Shown piece by piece: positions 43,201 through 50,125 of a stretch of DNA of 64,000 nt. The DNA is from Paraprevotella xylaniphila YIT 11841 (GTDB taxonomy: Bacteria; Bacteroidota; Bacteroidia; Bacteroidales; Bacteroidaceae), in NCBI RefSeq assembly GCF_000205165.1, contig NZ_GL883886.1, forward strand, positions 118,491-182,490, written 5' to 3'. The position numbers were made by a program, and so were the translations under genes. The notes under the pieces are model-generated. The model searched no databases. It was given only the letters and a program-made list of their open reading frames with translations, and was not told the DNA's origin. How positions within the stretch are numbered: position 1 is the stretch's first letter; every line of letters begins with the position of its first letter.

Positions 43201-43891
43201 CGAGGGTTTGTTTCAAGTAATTGTCTGCGGAAAAAGGAGCACGTCCAATCCATACGTAAGGAATGGAGGCATTGAAGTTTTCCGAGTTGGCAGGCATCGA
43301 ACTGTTTGACCCTTTGCGTACACCGTTAAGATAAAGCGTGCCGTTCTTTCCGTTTTGTGTATAAAGGACGTGCATCCACCGGCCTTTTTCCGATTCTCCT
43401 CCGATTTCAATACCCGTTTCGTGTTGATAACCACCTGTGGAGTTGGCAAACCGTTGTGCGTTCAAGCGGTAGGCCGAATATTTCCCCTCAGAAGCGGTGC
43501 AAGCCATGGATGTGGAGAAGGACCAAAGGAAGAATCCCGCGCCGGAAAGCGAGGCGTTTTCGTCTACCCGGTAGTACATGGAGACTGTATAGGAGTCCAT
43601 TTCTTTGAATAGGGCGCCCGTTTTTTCGGTCAAATCAAGATAACCAGACTGGTTGCCCAAATTGAGCACATGGTATTTTCCCATTTCTTCCACCTTGGCA
43701 CCGTTTTTCAACGAAGCTATGATGCCGGACGTAGAAGCGTCCGTGACGGAAGTACCGTTTACTTGTTCGAAGTCGAAGTGCAGCCGCAATCCGTCTTCCT
43801 GTGCATAAAGTCCGGTGCCGGTACATGCCACGAAGCAAGAAGCTAACAGCATGCAGAGTTTTTTCCTTTTGCTTTTCATGTCATTGTTCAT
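40220..43891 (-). CDS. T9SS-exported alginate-lyase-family polysaccharide lyase with LamG domain
   Basis: This 1223-residue protein has a signal peptide (after about residue 30, ending YAQ). Then come a LamG/concanavalin-like domain (about 35-240), a helical linker (250-340), an alpha/alpha-toroid of the alginate_lyase family (about 350-760; HPGALHTDEDFERIRQQL, NWGLCNVLAVMSIGI, WNQGDDLFSY), Ig-like repeats, a ricin/lectin-like module near 1060 (YIRHRGYDTYLTNHG) and a T9SS type A-like tail (LYYTLDGIRT, GIYIRQ, KVVIR). The substrate is an acidic polysaccharide, probably uronate-containing, but not fixed by sequence. A GH43 enzyme is next upstream on the same strand. Confidence 0.85.
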   Translation of the reverse strand: MNNDMKSKRKKLCMLLASCFVACTGTGLYAQEDGLRLHFDFEQVNGTSVTDASTSGIIASLKNGAKVEEMGKYHVLNLGNQSGYLDLTEKTGALFKEMDSYTVSMYYRVDENASLSGAGFFLWSFSTSMACTASEGKYSAYRLNAQRFANSTGGYQHETGIEIGGESEKGRWMHVLYTQNGKNGTLYLNGVRKGSNSSMPANSENFNASIPYVWIGRAPFSADNYLKQTLVSDIRLYGKVLGTAEINALSQITEDLEHEFRYGTPGDFTALRTAIREAEDFLAGHAAIYPEAAVAIYLDEINMAKTLAEEGKVNQNVIDKQIKALAAAQNTLKATDGFEFDDEDVVEGYDTDKGFRHPGALHTDEDFERIRQQLKDGNAKVIAAYNVLKNAAYSQSNAATYPVETIVRGGGVGENYINAARGATIAYQNALRWKIDRSEEHARHAVDVLMAWARTTKAIGGDSNYALAAGLYGYAFANAAELVRDYEGWNAEDFAEFKRWMLNVWYPSCIGFLHGRNGTWENSGGWGKCPGHYWSNWGLCNVLAVMSIGILCDDVFLYNQGLSFYKYDQVGTFVDPRTANPILNDGLTEFIGNLVVTTQNSELETGAYGKLGQMQESGRDIGHAAMAAGLAVDVAHIGWNQGDDLFSYMDNRLAAGIEYLAAQTQSVPNLPWTDYHYADRGLAWWDNRSWLQKSPALGEQIRPYWGTVIGHYEGIKGVKMPFSEMAYEKMGIDGGGQGSVSGGYDHMGYSVLMNTRDFAQPDQVPTPLTPVMEYNGTTVPRNELGGLTNTYAIAPTNALPVGTIVTLKPQLPVGTADTGKWKWNNGETSKDITIVANKSGVWRVTYTNEKGVESEQAFTIAVAGDCEESDIIPFITANGNKLQTRTVNILYGNPVTLEVQAKMGWGYYTWENGATGPSITLPNVTTSRNVSVLFIGQGGRKQKVTFHINVQIARPDITVNGGRYTDSSMAIVEQGDNVTLSVTPSDFMVNGSYLWNDDSTGDELVINDIQTSGTYSLSYTAGNHSTTLNYQIYVKDNNYRTIPVGYYYIRHRGYDTYLTNHGNGTVPSFEPKGREENKAQQWYVDNRPPSTACGFMSLLDQAYLKDDGTWKTTSTRMFRLSGAKGITPLAIQKSARSGKIFWNVDENGNINFAATEEPNDYPFEFIPIEGSSIPETQTGNHTVIRKLYYTLDGIRTTNLQKGIYIRQTLFNDGTMKQEKVVIR

Positions 43892-43986
43892 AAGTGTAAA
43901 TTAAGTAATGATAATAAATCTCTTTATGTATATACGAATAAGGACGGCGAATTACTTATTTTTTTAATATTAAAGATGGTTAAGAC

Positions 43987-44037
43987 AATAAAAAGCCACG
44001 AATACGGACGAATGAGAAAAACCGTATTCCATGGCTT
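43987..44037 (-). terminator. Terminator of the GH43 gene
   Basis: On the minus strand AAGCCATGGAATACGG (44037-44022) pairs with CCGTATTCGTGGCTT (44007-43993), with a bulge, followed by TTTTTATTG. It separates the GH43 gene from the lyase gene. Confidence 0.75.
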
Positions 44038-44106
44038 GGGTTGCGCAGGCGGTTCCGTTATGGTTTTACCTATGGAGATAGAGCCTGTGCAGGGAGGAGG
44101 ATTTTT

Positions 44107-46584
44107 TCAGTGTTTCTGATTATTCCAGTAATCTTCGAGCCGGTCCGCCTCTTCTTTTGTCAGGTGGATGACGGCACCGTGCTTGGGCGACCGGAAGTTG
44201 GTGGTTTTCATTATGCCTTCGTTGAAGCGTCCCAAGTTCTTGAAGTGTACGAAGTCACAGGTTTCCACAAAGCCGAAGTTGTGCGGGTTGATGCCGAAGA
44301 TGTCGTACATGAGTACCCATTTGTTTTCACCGATGCGTTTCCAAACGTTAGGTGCCTCACAGGCCACCGGTTCAAAGTCTATCCAACGCGGGTCGAACCG
44401 GTAGCTTCCGTCGATACGGTCGGAAACCGCCTGTTTGATGCCCGAACCGGATTCATGCGCCACGTAGAACAGGTGATATTCCATTTTTTGCCGCTCCTCG
44501 TTCCATATCGGGGTGATGTCGCCGTCGATGGCAGACGCTCCAGAGGGGTATTCAAACAAGATTTGCGGAATACTCTCGATACGGTTGAAATCTTGGTTTA
44601 CGTAGACATAATAAAGCCTGTTTTGCTCGTTGCCGAACCGCATGGTGAAATAAATCATCATCCGTCCTGTGGCGGGGTCATAGACTGTTTCCGGTGCCCA
44701 AGCACAACCTATCTGTGCAAATTCCTTGGACATCTGGTCGAAACGTATGTTGGTGCGTGTCCAATGGATGAGGTCGAACGATTTCATCAGCACCAAGCCA
44801 CGGTTGTTTCCCCAACCATAAGCTTTCCCGTCGCGCTCCCATTCCGTATCGCGGTAACCCTCGCGTTGTGCATAAATATGCAAGTCGGTCATGGCCAAGT
44901 AGAAGCCGCCGTCCGGGCCACGGTAGATATGCGGGTCGCGGATACCTTTCTGGTCGGCGATTGTATCGCCTGCAATAATGGGCTTGCCATCGTTCAGGGC
45001 GGTAAACGTATAACCGTCGCGGCTGATGGCTGCATGCAGGCAGTGGTCTTCGTCCTGATGGAATACCATAAGGTAGGCCGCCATGTCTTTTTCTTGCGGT
45101 GTGGCGTCACGGTAGGTGAAGTTGCGGAAAGTCGTACGTCCTTTTCCTGCGGACAGGAGTGCAGGACGGAGGGCATAGAACCCACCGTAGTTGTTGTGAT
45201 GAAGTCCCGACACGTCGATATCCGTGGCCAGTTCCTTCCATGACTTTCCGTCCTTGCTGGCAGAGAGGGTCACGCGGTTGGCACGGTTGAGCAGGCGGAG
45301 GTAGAAATGCTTGTGGTAATCGGACGGCATGGTTTCGGCTTTTTCCCCGTTGCGGTATATCGTGAGCGTCTTTCCGTCCGAAGCGACACCGGCGTATGCC
45401 TTCTCGTCATAGAAAAGGAGCAAACCGCCCGTGTTCCCTTTTCCGAGGGTGATTTCCGTCGTGAGCTCATAGTTCTTGTCTGTGGCTGTGGTCAAAAGCA
45501 AACGTCCATCCGTAGGAGTCTTGCCTTTGGCTTTGACGCTCATGCCGTCCTTGCCGAATGAGAGGCTTTCGGGGGCGTATTCCTTCCAAAAGGTCCATTG
45601 CAGGCCGAGTTGCTTGCCCGTGAAGTCATCGGAGAGTTCCAGTCCGTGTTTTTCAGGGTCTTGTGCCGGGAGCGGACGGGCATCATGCCGCAGCTTGACC
45701 CATCCGTCGGCTGTCCATTCCACCGGGTCTATCAGCGTCTGGCGACCCAACGTGTGGTAACCTTGTGCGTAAGCATGGTACACCACCCACCAGTTCCCTT
45801 CGGCATCGTCGATGAGCGTACCGTGTCCTTTCGACCACCAAGGGTCGCTTGCATTGTAGGTATGCACCAAAGGGTTGTAGGGGGAGTTCTCCCACGGGCC
45901 GAACACGCTTTTGGAACGTGCCACGACTACCATGTGACTCGTGGCCGGTCCGGCGGTGCCGCCTTCTGCCGATACCATATAATAATAACCGTCCTTGTGC
46001 AGCAGTTTCGGGCCTTCGAGGAACATGTCGCCATTGCCTTCGGTTTTCCAATCCTTGGGGAACCGCCAACCTTCGTAGACGGTCTTTTTCGGTCCCGTCA
46101 CTTTCAGCCCGTCGTCGCTTAGCGGGGCTATGGCACCTTTGTCCACATATAAATACCGTTTGCCGTCTTCGCCCACTACATGTCCAGGGTCGATGCCCGT
46201 CAGGTCGAGTTTCACCGGTTGGCTCCACGGGCCTCGGATATCATCGGCATAGACCACATAGTTGGCTCCGGCAGCAGGATAGTAGATATAGTAACGTCCT
46301 TTGTACTTCACCAAGTCTGGAGCGTAGACCGAACCGTCGAGTGCATGGAGTGCACGGGCTATGGGGGTCCAGTTCACCAAATCGGTAGAGTGCCAAATGA
46401 GCAGTCCCGGTGCGTAATTGAAAGATGAGTTTGTCATGTAGAAGTCTTTTCCTTCCCTGATGATGGACGGGTCGGGATAATCCCCACTCAAAAGCAGGCG
46501 AGGGAAGGTTTGTGCACGGCCTGTGGTTGCCAGGCATAAAAATAGTAAACTAAGAATCAGTTTGCTGATACGAGTACTGTTCAT
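44107..46584 (-). CDS. Two-domain glycoside hydrolase family 43 protein
   Basis: This 825-residue protein has a signal peptide (cleavage after RAQ, about 25). The first GH43 five-blade propeller spans about 30-300, with catalytic-base context LSGDYPDPSIIREGKDFYM and EGPKLLHKDGYYYM. A concanavalin-like accessory domain (about 310-480) precedes a second GH43-like propeller (about 495-815; KGIRDPHIYRGPDGGFYLAM, WAPETVYDPATGRMMIYF). GH43 enzymes act on arabinan, xylan or galactan side chains; the activity of each module is not assigned. There is no T9SS tail, so it is probably periplasmic or outer-membrane localised. It has its own terminator. Confidence 0.9.
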   Translation of the reverse strand: MNSTRISKLILSLLFLCLATTGRAQTFPRLLLSGDYPDPSIIREGKDFYMTNSSFNYAPGLLIWHSTDLVNWTPIARALHALDGSVYAPDLVKYKGRYYIYYPAAGANYVVYADDIRGPWSQPVKLDLTGIDPGHVVGEDGKRYLYVDKGAIAPLSDDGLKVTGPKKTVYEGWRFPKDWKTEGNGDMFLEGPKLLHKDGYYYMVSAEGGTAGPATSHMVVVARSKSVFGPWENSPYNPLVHTYNASDPWWSKGHGTLIDDAEGNWWVVYHAYAQGYHTLGRQTLIDPVEWTADGWVKLRHDARPLPAQDPEKHGLELSDDFTGKQLGLQWTFWKEYAPESLSFGKDGMSVKAKGKTPTDGRLLLTTATDKNYELTTEITLGKGNTGGLLLFYDEKAYAGVASDGKTLTIYRNGEKAETMPSDYHKHFYLRLLNRANRVTLSASKDGKSWKELATDIDVSGLHHNNYGGFYALRPALLSAGKGRTTFRNFTYRDATPQEKDMAAYLMVFHQDEDHCLHAAISRDGYTFTALNDGKPIIAGDTIADQKGIRDPHIYRGPDGGFYLAMTDLHIYAQREGYRDTEWERDGKAYGWGNNRGLVLMKSFDLIHWTRTNIRFDQMSKEFAQIGCAWAPETVYDPATGRMMIYFTMRFGNEQNRLYYVYVNQDFNRIESIPQILFEYPSGASAIDGDITPIWNEERQKMEYHLFYVAHESGSGIKQAVSDRIDGSYRFDPRWIDFEPVACEAPNVWKRIGENKWVLMYDIFGINPHNFGFVETCDFVHFKNLGRFNEGIMKTTNFRSPKHGAVIHLTKEEADRLEDYWNNQKH

Positions 46585-46964
46585 GGTTTAAGTGATTAAA
46601 AGTTATTGGGTTGAATTTCTCTCCAAAGTTATATAAATAGGGAGTGAAGAGTGTGCTGTTTACACGCAAATGCCTGTGTTTTTAATACAGTTTAACTATT
46701 ATTTATTGTTCTTCTGCGATAACCAGGATGGGGTTGGACATGTCGTCCAATGGATAATCATTTACCGCTGTTTTCTAAAAAAACGATAGCGAAATAAAAT
46801 AGATTAGAAATAAACTGCTTGTGAGTCCTTTTTCAAATAACGGGGTAATGACTTGGCAACAGTCTCAAATTTCGTGAAATGCGTTGCTTTTCTTTCTGTC
46901 AAACAACTCTTATTATGCAAAAGTAGTGCAATTTGTCTAATGAAAAGCATTATGAGCGTTTTTA
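46585..46964. other. Intergenic region between helicase and GH43 genes
   Basis: No gene is seen. Two minus-strand -7-like boxes occur: TAACTTTG at 46631-46624, near the GH43 start, and TACTTTTG at 46925-46918, which would give a leader of over 300 bases. No clear terminator of the helicase gene was found. Confidence 0.5.
46624..46631 (-). promoter_or_regulatory. Candidate -7 element for the GH43 gene
   Basis: TAACTTTG on the minus strand is 39 bases before the ATG at 46584. There is no TTTG at the consensus distance, which would fit an activator-dependent carbohydrate gene (inference). Confidence 0.45.
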
Positions 46965-49580
46965 TTATTGCTTGCCTTCTAGTTTTCCTATTCGCATAAC
47001 GATAGAGGTTTGACTTCTTCCCATTTTCTCTGCGATGTACTTTATGCTTTTTCCTTCATGGTAAAGGGTAAGTAGGAATTTGTCAGCACTGCGTGTCCAT
47101 TTCTTGTTGGCATTGGGGTGTTTGGTGTAACTTTCTTCCGTGACTTTACCGGGGTGTAAGAACTCGTCAACAAAAACGGATGGGAAGTGTCTGTCGTAAA
47201 GTACGTATGTCTTTATTTTGGCTCTGGTGATAGCCACATAAAACAACCTACGTTCTTCCCCATACGGATATTGGTCGCTTTTAGTCAGAACATAATCAAG
47301 AACAGGGTCATCACTTACCATTGAAGGGAATCCATAGGTATCTTTGTTGCATTGAAGTATTATTACATAATCTGCTTCAAGTCCTTTGGATTTATGGACT
47401 GTAAGGAATTCAATCTTTCTGTTTCCAATGAAGTAGTAAAAGCGATTGCCCTCTTTTACCGATTTGTACAGAAACGACAAATAGTAGTCATCAAAGGAAT
47501 ACCGCCCTAACAAAAAGATGGATTTATCCGCAGGGATAGACGCAACCAATAGTCCGATAGCGTTACAATAGTCACGTCGTTCATAAGCGCAGAATTGTAA
47601 TTCGGTTTTGATTTGCGGATTGAATGGGTGTATATCCTTTTTTAGCTGTGTCTTATTCCGTTGGATGAATTGCGATGACAGGCTTACCAAAGGCTCTCCA
47701 AAACGGTATGTCGTTTCGATTCTATTGATTTCTGTGGAGCCGAAATAATCAGAGAATTGATTGAAAAGAGCCATGTCACTTCCTGAAAAACGGTATATGG
47801 ATTGCCAATCATCGCCCACGCAATACAATTTTGCAGGAGGATTGCCTTCTCGGAGTACTTTAAGGAAATTGTAGCGGTCAACTGATATATCCTGGAACTC
47901 GTCAACGATGATATATTCATACTTTACAGGATGGGAGGAACGGCATATTTCCGTGGCTTGCAGAATAGCATCGGTAAAGTCTATCTGATTACTGCTTTTC
48001 AATTCTTCAATATACAGTTCATAAACAGGCTGAAATATTCTCTTGATAATAAATGTGCTGCGTTCGTCCCCAACACTTTTAGCCTGTTTCAAAACCTCTT
48101 TTATAGACTTGCAACTGGACTTAATTAATGTCGCAAAAGTTACAACAAGCCGAATGAAAGCCTTTTCTTGCTTGCTGTTTGGAGGAAGAACCATATCGTA
48201 TAATTCGGCATCTGTTTTTTCTTGAACAGGAACGCCTATCTTTTCCAATGAAGCTTTTAATGTATGCCGAATATCTGAATAATGGAAATCAGCACTTGAA
48301 GTTGTCAATAATATAGTCCCAAACTTCTCATGGGCTGCTTTTTTCCATGTTATTCCGTCATTGTATTTTTGGTTTGCTTCTTCATAAGTAATGCCTTTGT
48401 CTTTTGCAAACCATGTGGGAACAAGTCCATGCTCGTTCACGCCAAAATGCTCTAAATAAATACGTTTTGTATTGCCATCTTGCTCAAAGTAAATGGAAAA
48501 ATCGGGTCTGTATTGTGAATGCATTTCATCAGCCAATGGATGTTCGTAAGGCTCTTCATACCTGAATTTCACACCCAAAGAAGATAATACAAAACAGATT
48601 TTCTGCTCCTGCTCACTACGAACATAAATAGTTTTCCCGTCCATGTCAGGGAATTGCGCTTTCAAGCGTGCTTCTTTTAATTCGGAGAGTTTTTGTCTAC
48701 GCTCATTTTTGTGATGCTCCCAATCCTCTTCTTGCACTTGATAGTCAACAAAGTATTCTATAATACCTTTTTTGAACCACTTATCTTCTAATAGTTTATG
48801 ATATATTTTCACAAACAATGCGTCTGTGTTATCGCAGATGGAGGGCTTTTGTCCTGTCGCTTTCCCGATGATGTCAATAGCAAGTTTATGAAAGGTGTAT
48901 CCCCTTAGTCCTTCTATATCCATCCTTTCCGTCAACTCGGCAGCAGCTTTGTTTGTATAGCTGATAAGAAGAATCTTTTGAGGATTGATGTGCTTGATGT
49001 CTACCAGGAACCTTCCCTTTCCTACAATGGACGATGTTTTTCCACTTCCTGCACTACTAACCACCAAACAATTATCTTCCTCAGACACGATTGAACGCCT
49101 TTGCTGTGTGTCTAACGGGTATTTAAGACAATGGTCGAAAAAAACTTTGTGGGTGTCAAGAGTGTCTTGGATAACCTGCTCATTATGTCTTTTGACAATT
49201 GAGTGGATGTTTCCGAAATCATGTGTAAATTTTGAGATTGTCTCGGACGGTTTTATATGGAATGCTTCAAGACTTCTCTGCAAAGAATTGACTTTATGGA
49301 AGAACTCAGTATAATATTTTGTGAATTGTTTCTCTTCCGAAGAGGATATTATGTGTTCATTAAAACTATTCCTTAAATCGGTTTCAATATCAATGAAAAA
49401 ACTTTCATTACTTTGCTTTAGTTCCTTTTCTCTGCTTTTTTGTATATCCTTATAAGGAGTTATGGTTGTAATTCGTTCCGACAGTTCATTTAATCTCTTT
49501 TTTAGCAATAACCGTATCGTTACTATGACGATACCTATTATAGTAGCGATACTTAGTCCTAAAACAAAAGATGAAAGCAT
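46965..49580 (-). CDS. Membrane-anchored UvrD/Rep-type (helicase IV-like) helicase with internal PD-(D/E)XK-like segment
   Basis: This 871-residue protein begins with a membrane segment (LSSFVLGLSIATIIGIVIVTI) and a coiled-coil region. Helicase motifs: Walker A SSAGSGKTSSIVGK near residue 178, IIVDEFQDIS near 560, GDDWQSIYRFSGSD near 590, TVHKSKGLEADYVIIL near 725 and RRLFYVAITRAK near 780. Between the first motifs (about 345-375) YRPDFSI and IYLEHFG resemble the nuclease-like insert of helicase IV homologues. The C-terminus ends in a helix-turn-helix-like segment. Its lower GC and isolated position beside a repeat element suggest an accessory gene. Repair or anti-invader roles are both possible. 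Confidence 0.85.
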   Translation of the reverse strand: MLSSFVLGLSIATIIGIVIVTIRLLLKKRLNELSERITTITPYKDIQKSREKELKQSNESFFIDIETDLRNSFNEHIISSSEEKQFTKYYTEFFHKVNSLQRSLEAFHIKPSETISKFTHDFGNIHSIVKRHNEQVIQDTLDTHKVFFDHCLKYPLDTQQRRSIVSEEDNCLVVSSAGSGKTSSIVGKGRFLVDIKHINPQKILLISYTNKAAAELTERMDIEGLRGYTFHKLAIDIIGKATGQKPSICDNTDALFVKIYHKLLEDKWFKKGIIEYFVDYQVQEEDWEHHKNERRQKLSELKEARLKAQFPDMDGKTIYVRSEQEQKICFVLSSLGVKFRYEEPYEHPLADEMHSQYRPDFSIYFEQDGNTKRIYLEHFGVNEHGLVPTWFAKDKGITYEEANQKYNDGITWKKAAHEKFGTILLTTSSADFHYSDIRHTLKASLEKIGVPVQEKTDAELYDMVLPPNSKQEKAFIRLVVTFATLIKSSCKSIKEVLKQAKSVGDERSTFIIKRIFQPVYELYIEELKSSNQIDFTDAILQATEICRSSHPVKYEYIIVDEFQDISVDRYNFLKVLREGNPPAKLYCVGDDWQSIYRFSGSDMALFNQFSDYFGSTEINRIETTYRFGEPLVSLSSQFIQRNKTQLKKDIHPFNPQIKTELQFCAYERRDYCNAIGLLVASIPADKSIFLLGRYSFDDYYLSFLYKSVKEGNRFYYFIGNRKIEFLTVHKSKGLEADYVIILQCNKDTYGFPSMVSDDPVLDYVLTKSDQYPYGEERRLFYVAITRAKIKTYVLYDRHFPSVFVDEFLHPGKVTEESYTKHPNANKKWTRSADKFLLTLYHEGKSIKYIAEKMGRSQTSIVMRIGKLEGKQ

Positions 49581-49633
49581 AACGCTCCTTTTTTATTTCA
49601 CGTGTATTGAAAAGAGTTGCCTCAATCCGAATA

Positions 49634-49641
49634 CAAAGATA
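49634..49641 (-). promoter_or_regulatory. Candidate -7 element for the helicase gene
   Basis: TATCTTTG on the minus strand lies 53 bases before the ATG at 49580. No TTTG at -33. Confidence 0.5.
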
Positions 49642-49770
49642 GTGGATTTTTACGATAATCTCTTATTTTCTAATGATTTTCTTTATTTCTTCAAAGAACT
49701 TAGGATAGTTGGAGATTGTTGGGATAGAAAAGGTATTTTGCCGGAGTCCATCATTTTCTGTATGTTTCCC

Positions 49771-50092
49771 CAAGGTTTTTTGCAAAAACATCCTTCATCT
49801 TTCAGATTGTTCGATAATCGGTTGTTATAGAATGAATTGTAGGATGAAGGATGTTTCAGTCATCTTTCAGTTCCCCTTCATGGCAGAAAGCAATGAAAAG
49901 TTCTGCGCCAAATGATTTTTCAATCTCAGCCGAACGATTTTTCGTTCTGCGCCAAGCGATTTTCCTGTCTCAGCCGAACGAAATGAAGCATGGCTGAAAG
50001 ATGCCTGAAATATCCTTCAGCTTATAACATCAATGTTATGAGGATGTTAAAGTGCATCCTGAAAGATGAAGGATGTTTTCACGAAAAACTTG
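49771..50092. repeat. Palindromic MITE-like element, copy D
   Basis: The outer arms are perfect 21-bp inverted repeats at 49785-49805 and 50059-50079 (core CATCCTTCATCTTTCAG), with weaker pairing out to CAAG at 49771 and CTTG at 50092. The inner arms 49843-49870 and 49994-50021 are also nearly complementary. The centre has four 22-bp modules. An ATAACAT/ATGTTAT hairpin lies in the right half. There is no coding sequence inside. It occupies most of the gap between the helicase and topB genes. Confidence 0.85.
49900..49987. repeat. Array of four 22-bp modules, site D
   Basis: Modules run 49900-49921, 49922-49943, 49944-49965 and 49966-49987, alternating CTGCGCC and CTCAGCC cores as in site A. 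The first two end in GATTTTTC, the third in GATTTTCC, and the fourth has lost the T-run. Confidence 0.88.
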
Positions 50093-50125
50093 TGTAGGAG
50101 GCGGTATGGCATGCAAGGACGCGGC

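Noticed and set aside
40220-46584. A complete polysaccharide utilisation locus around the lyase and GH43 genes
   Set aside because: No SusC/SusD pair or sensor-regulator is adjacent. The nearest SusCD operon is over 7 kb away, on the other strand, with helicase and topB genes between.
49900-49987. CRISPR array
   Set aside because: The units are contiguous 22-base modules without distinct repeat-spacer alternation, the arrays have at most five units, and there are no cas genes.
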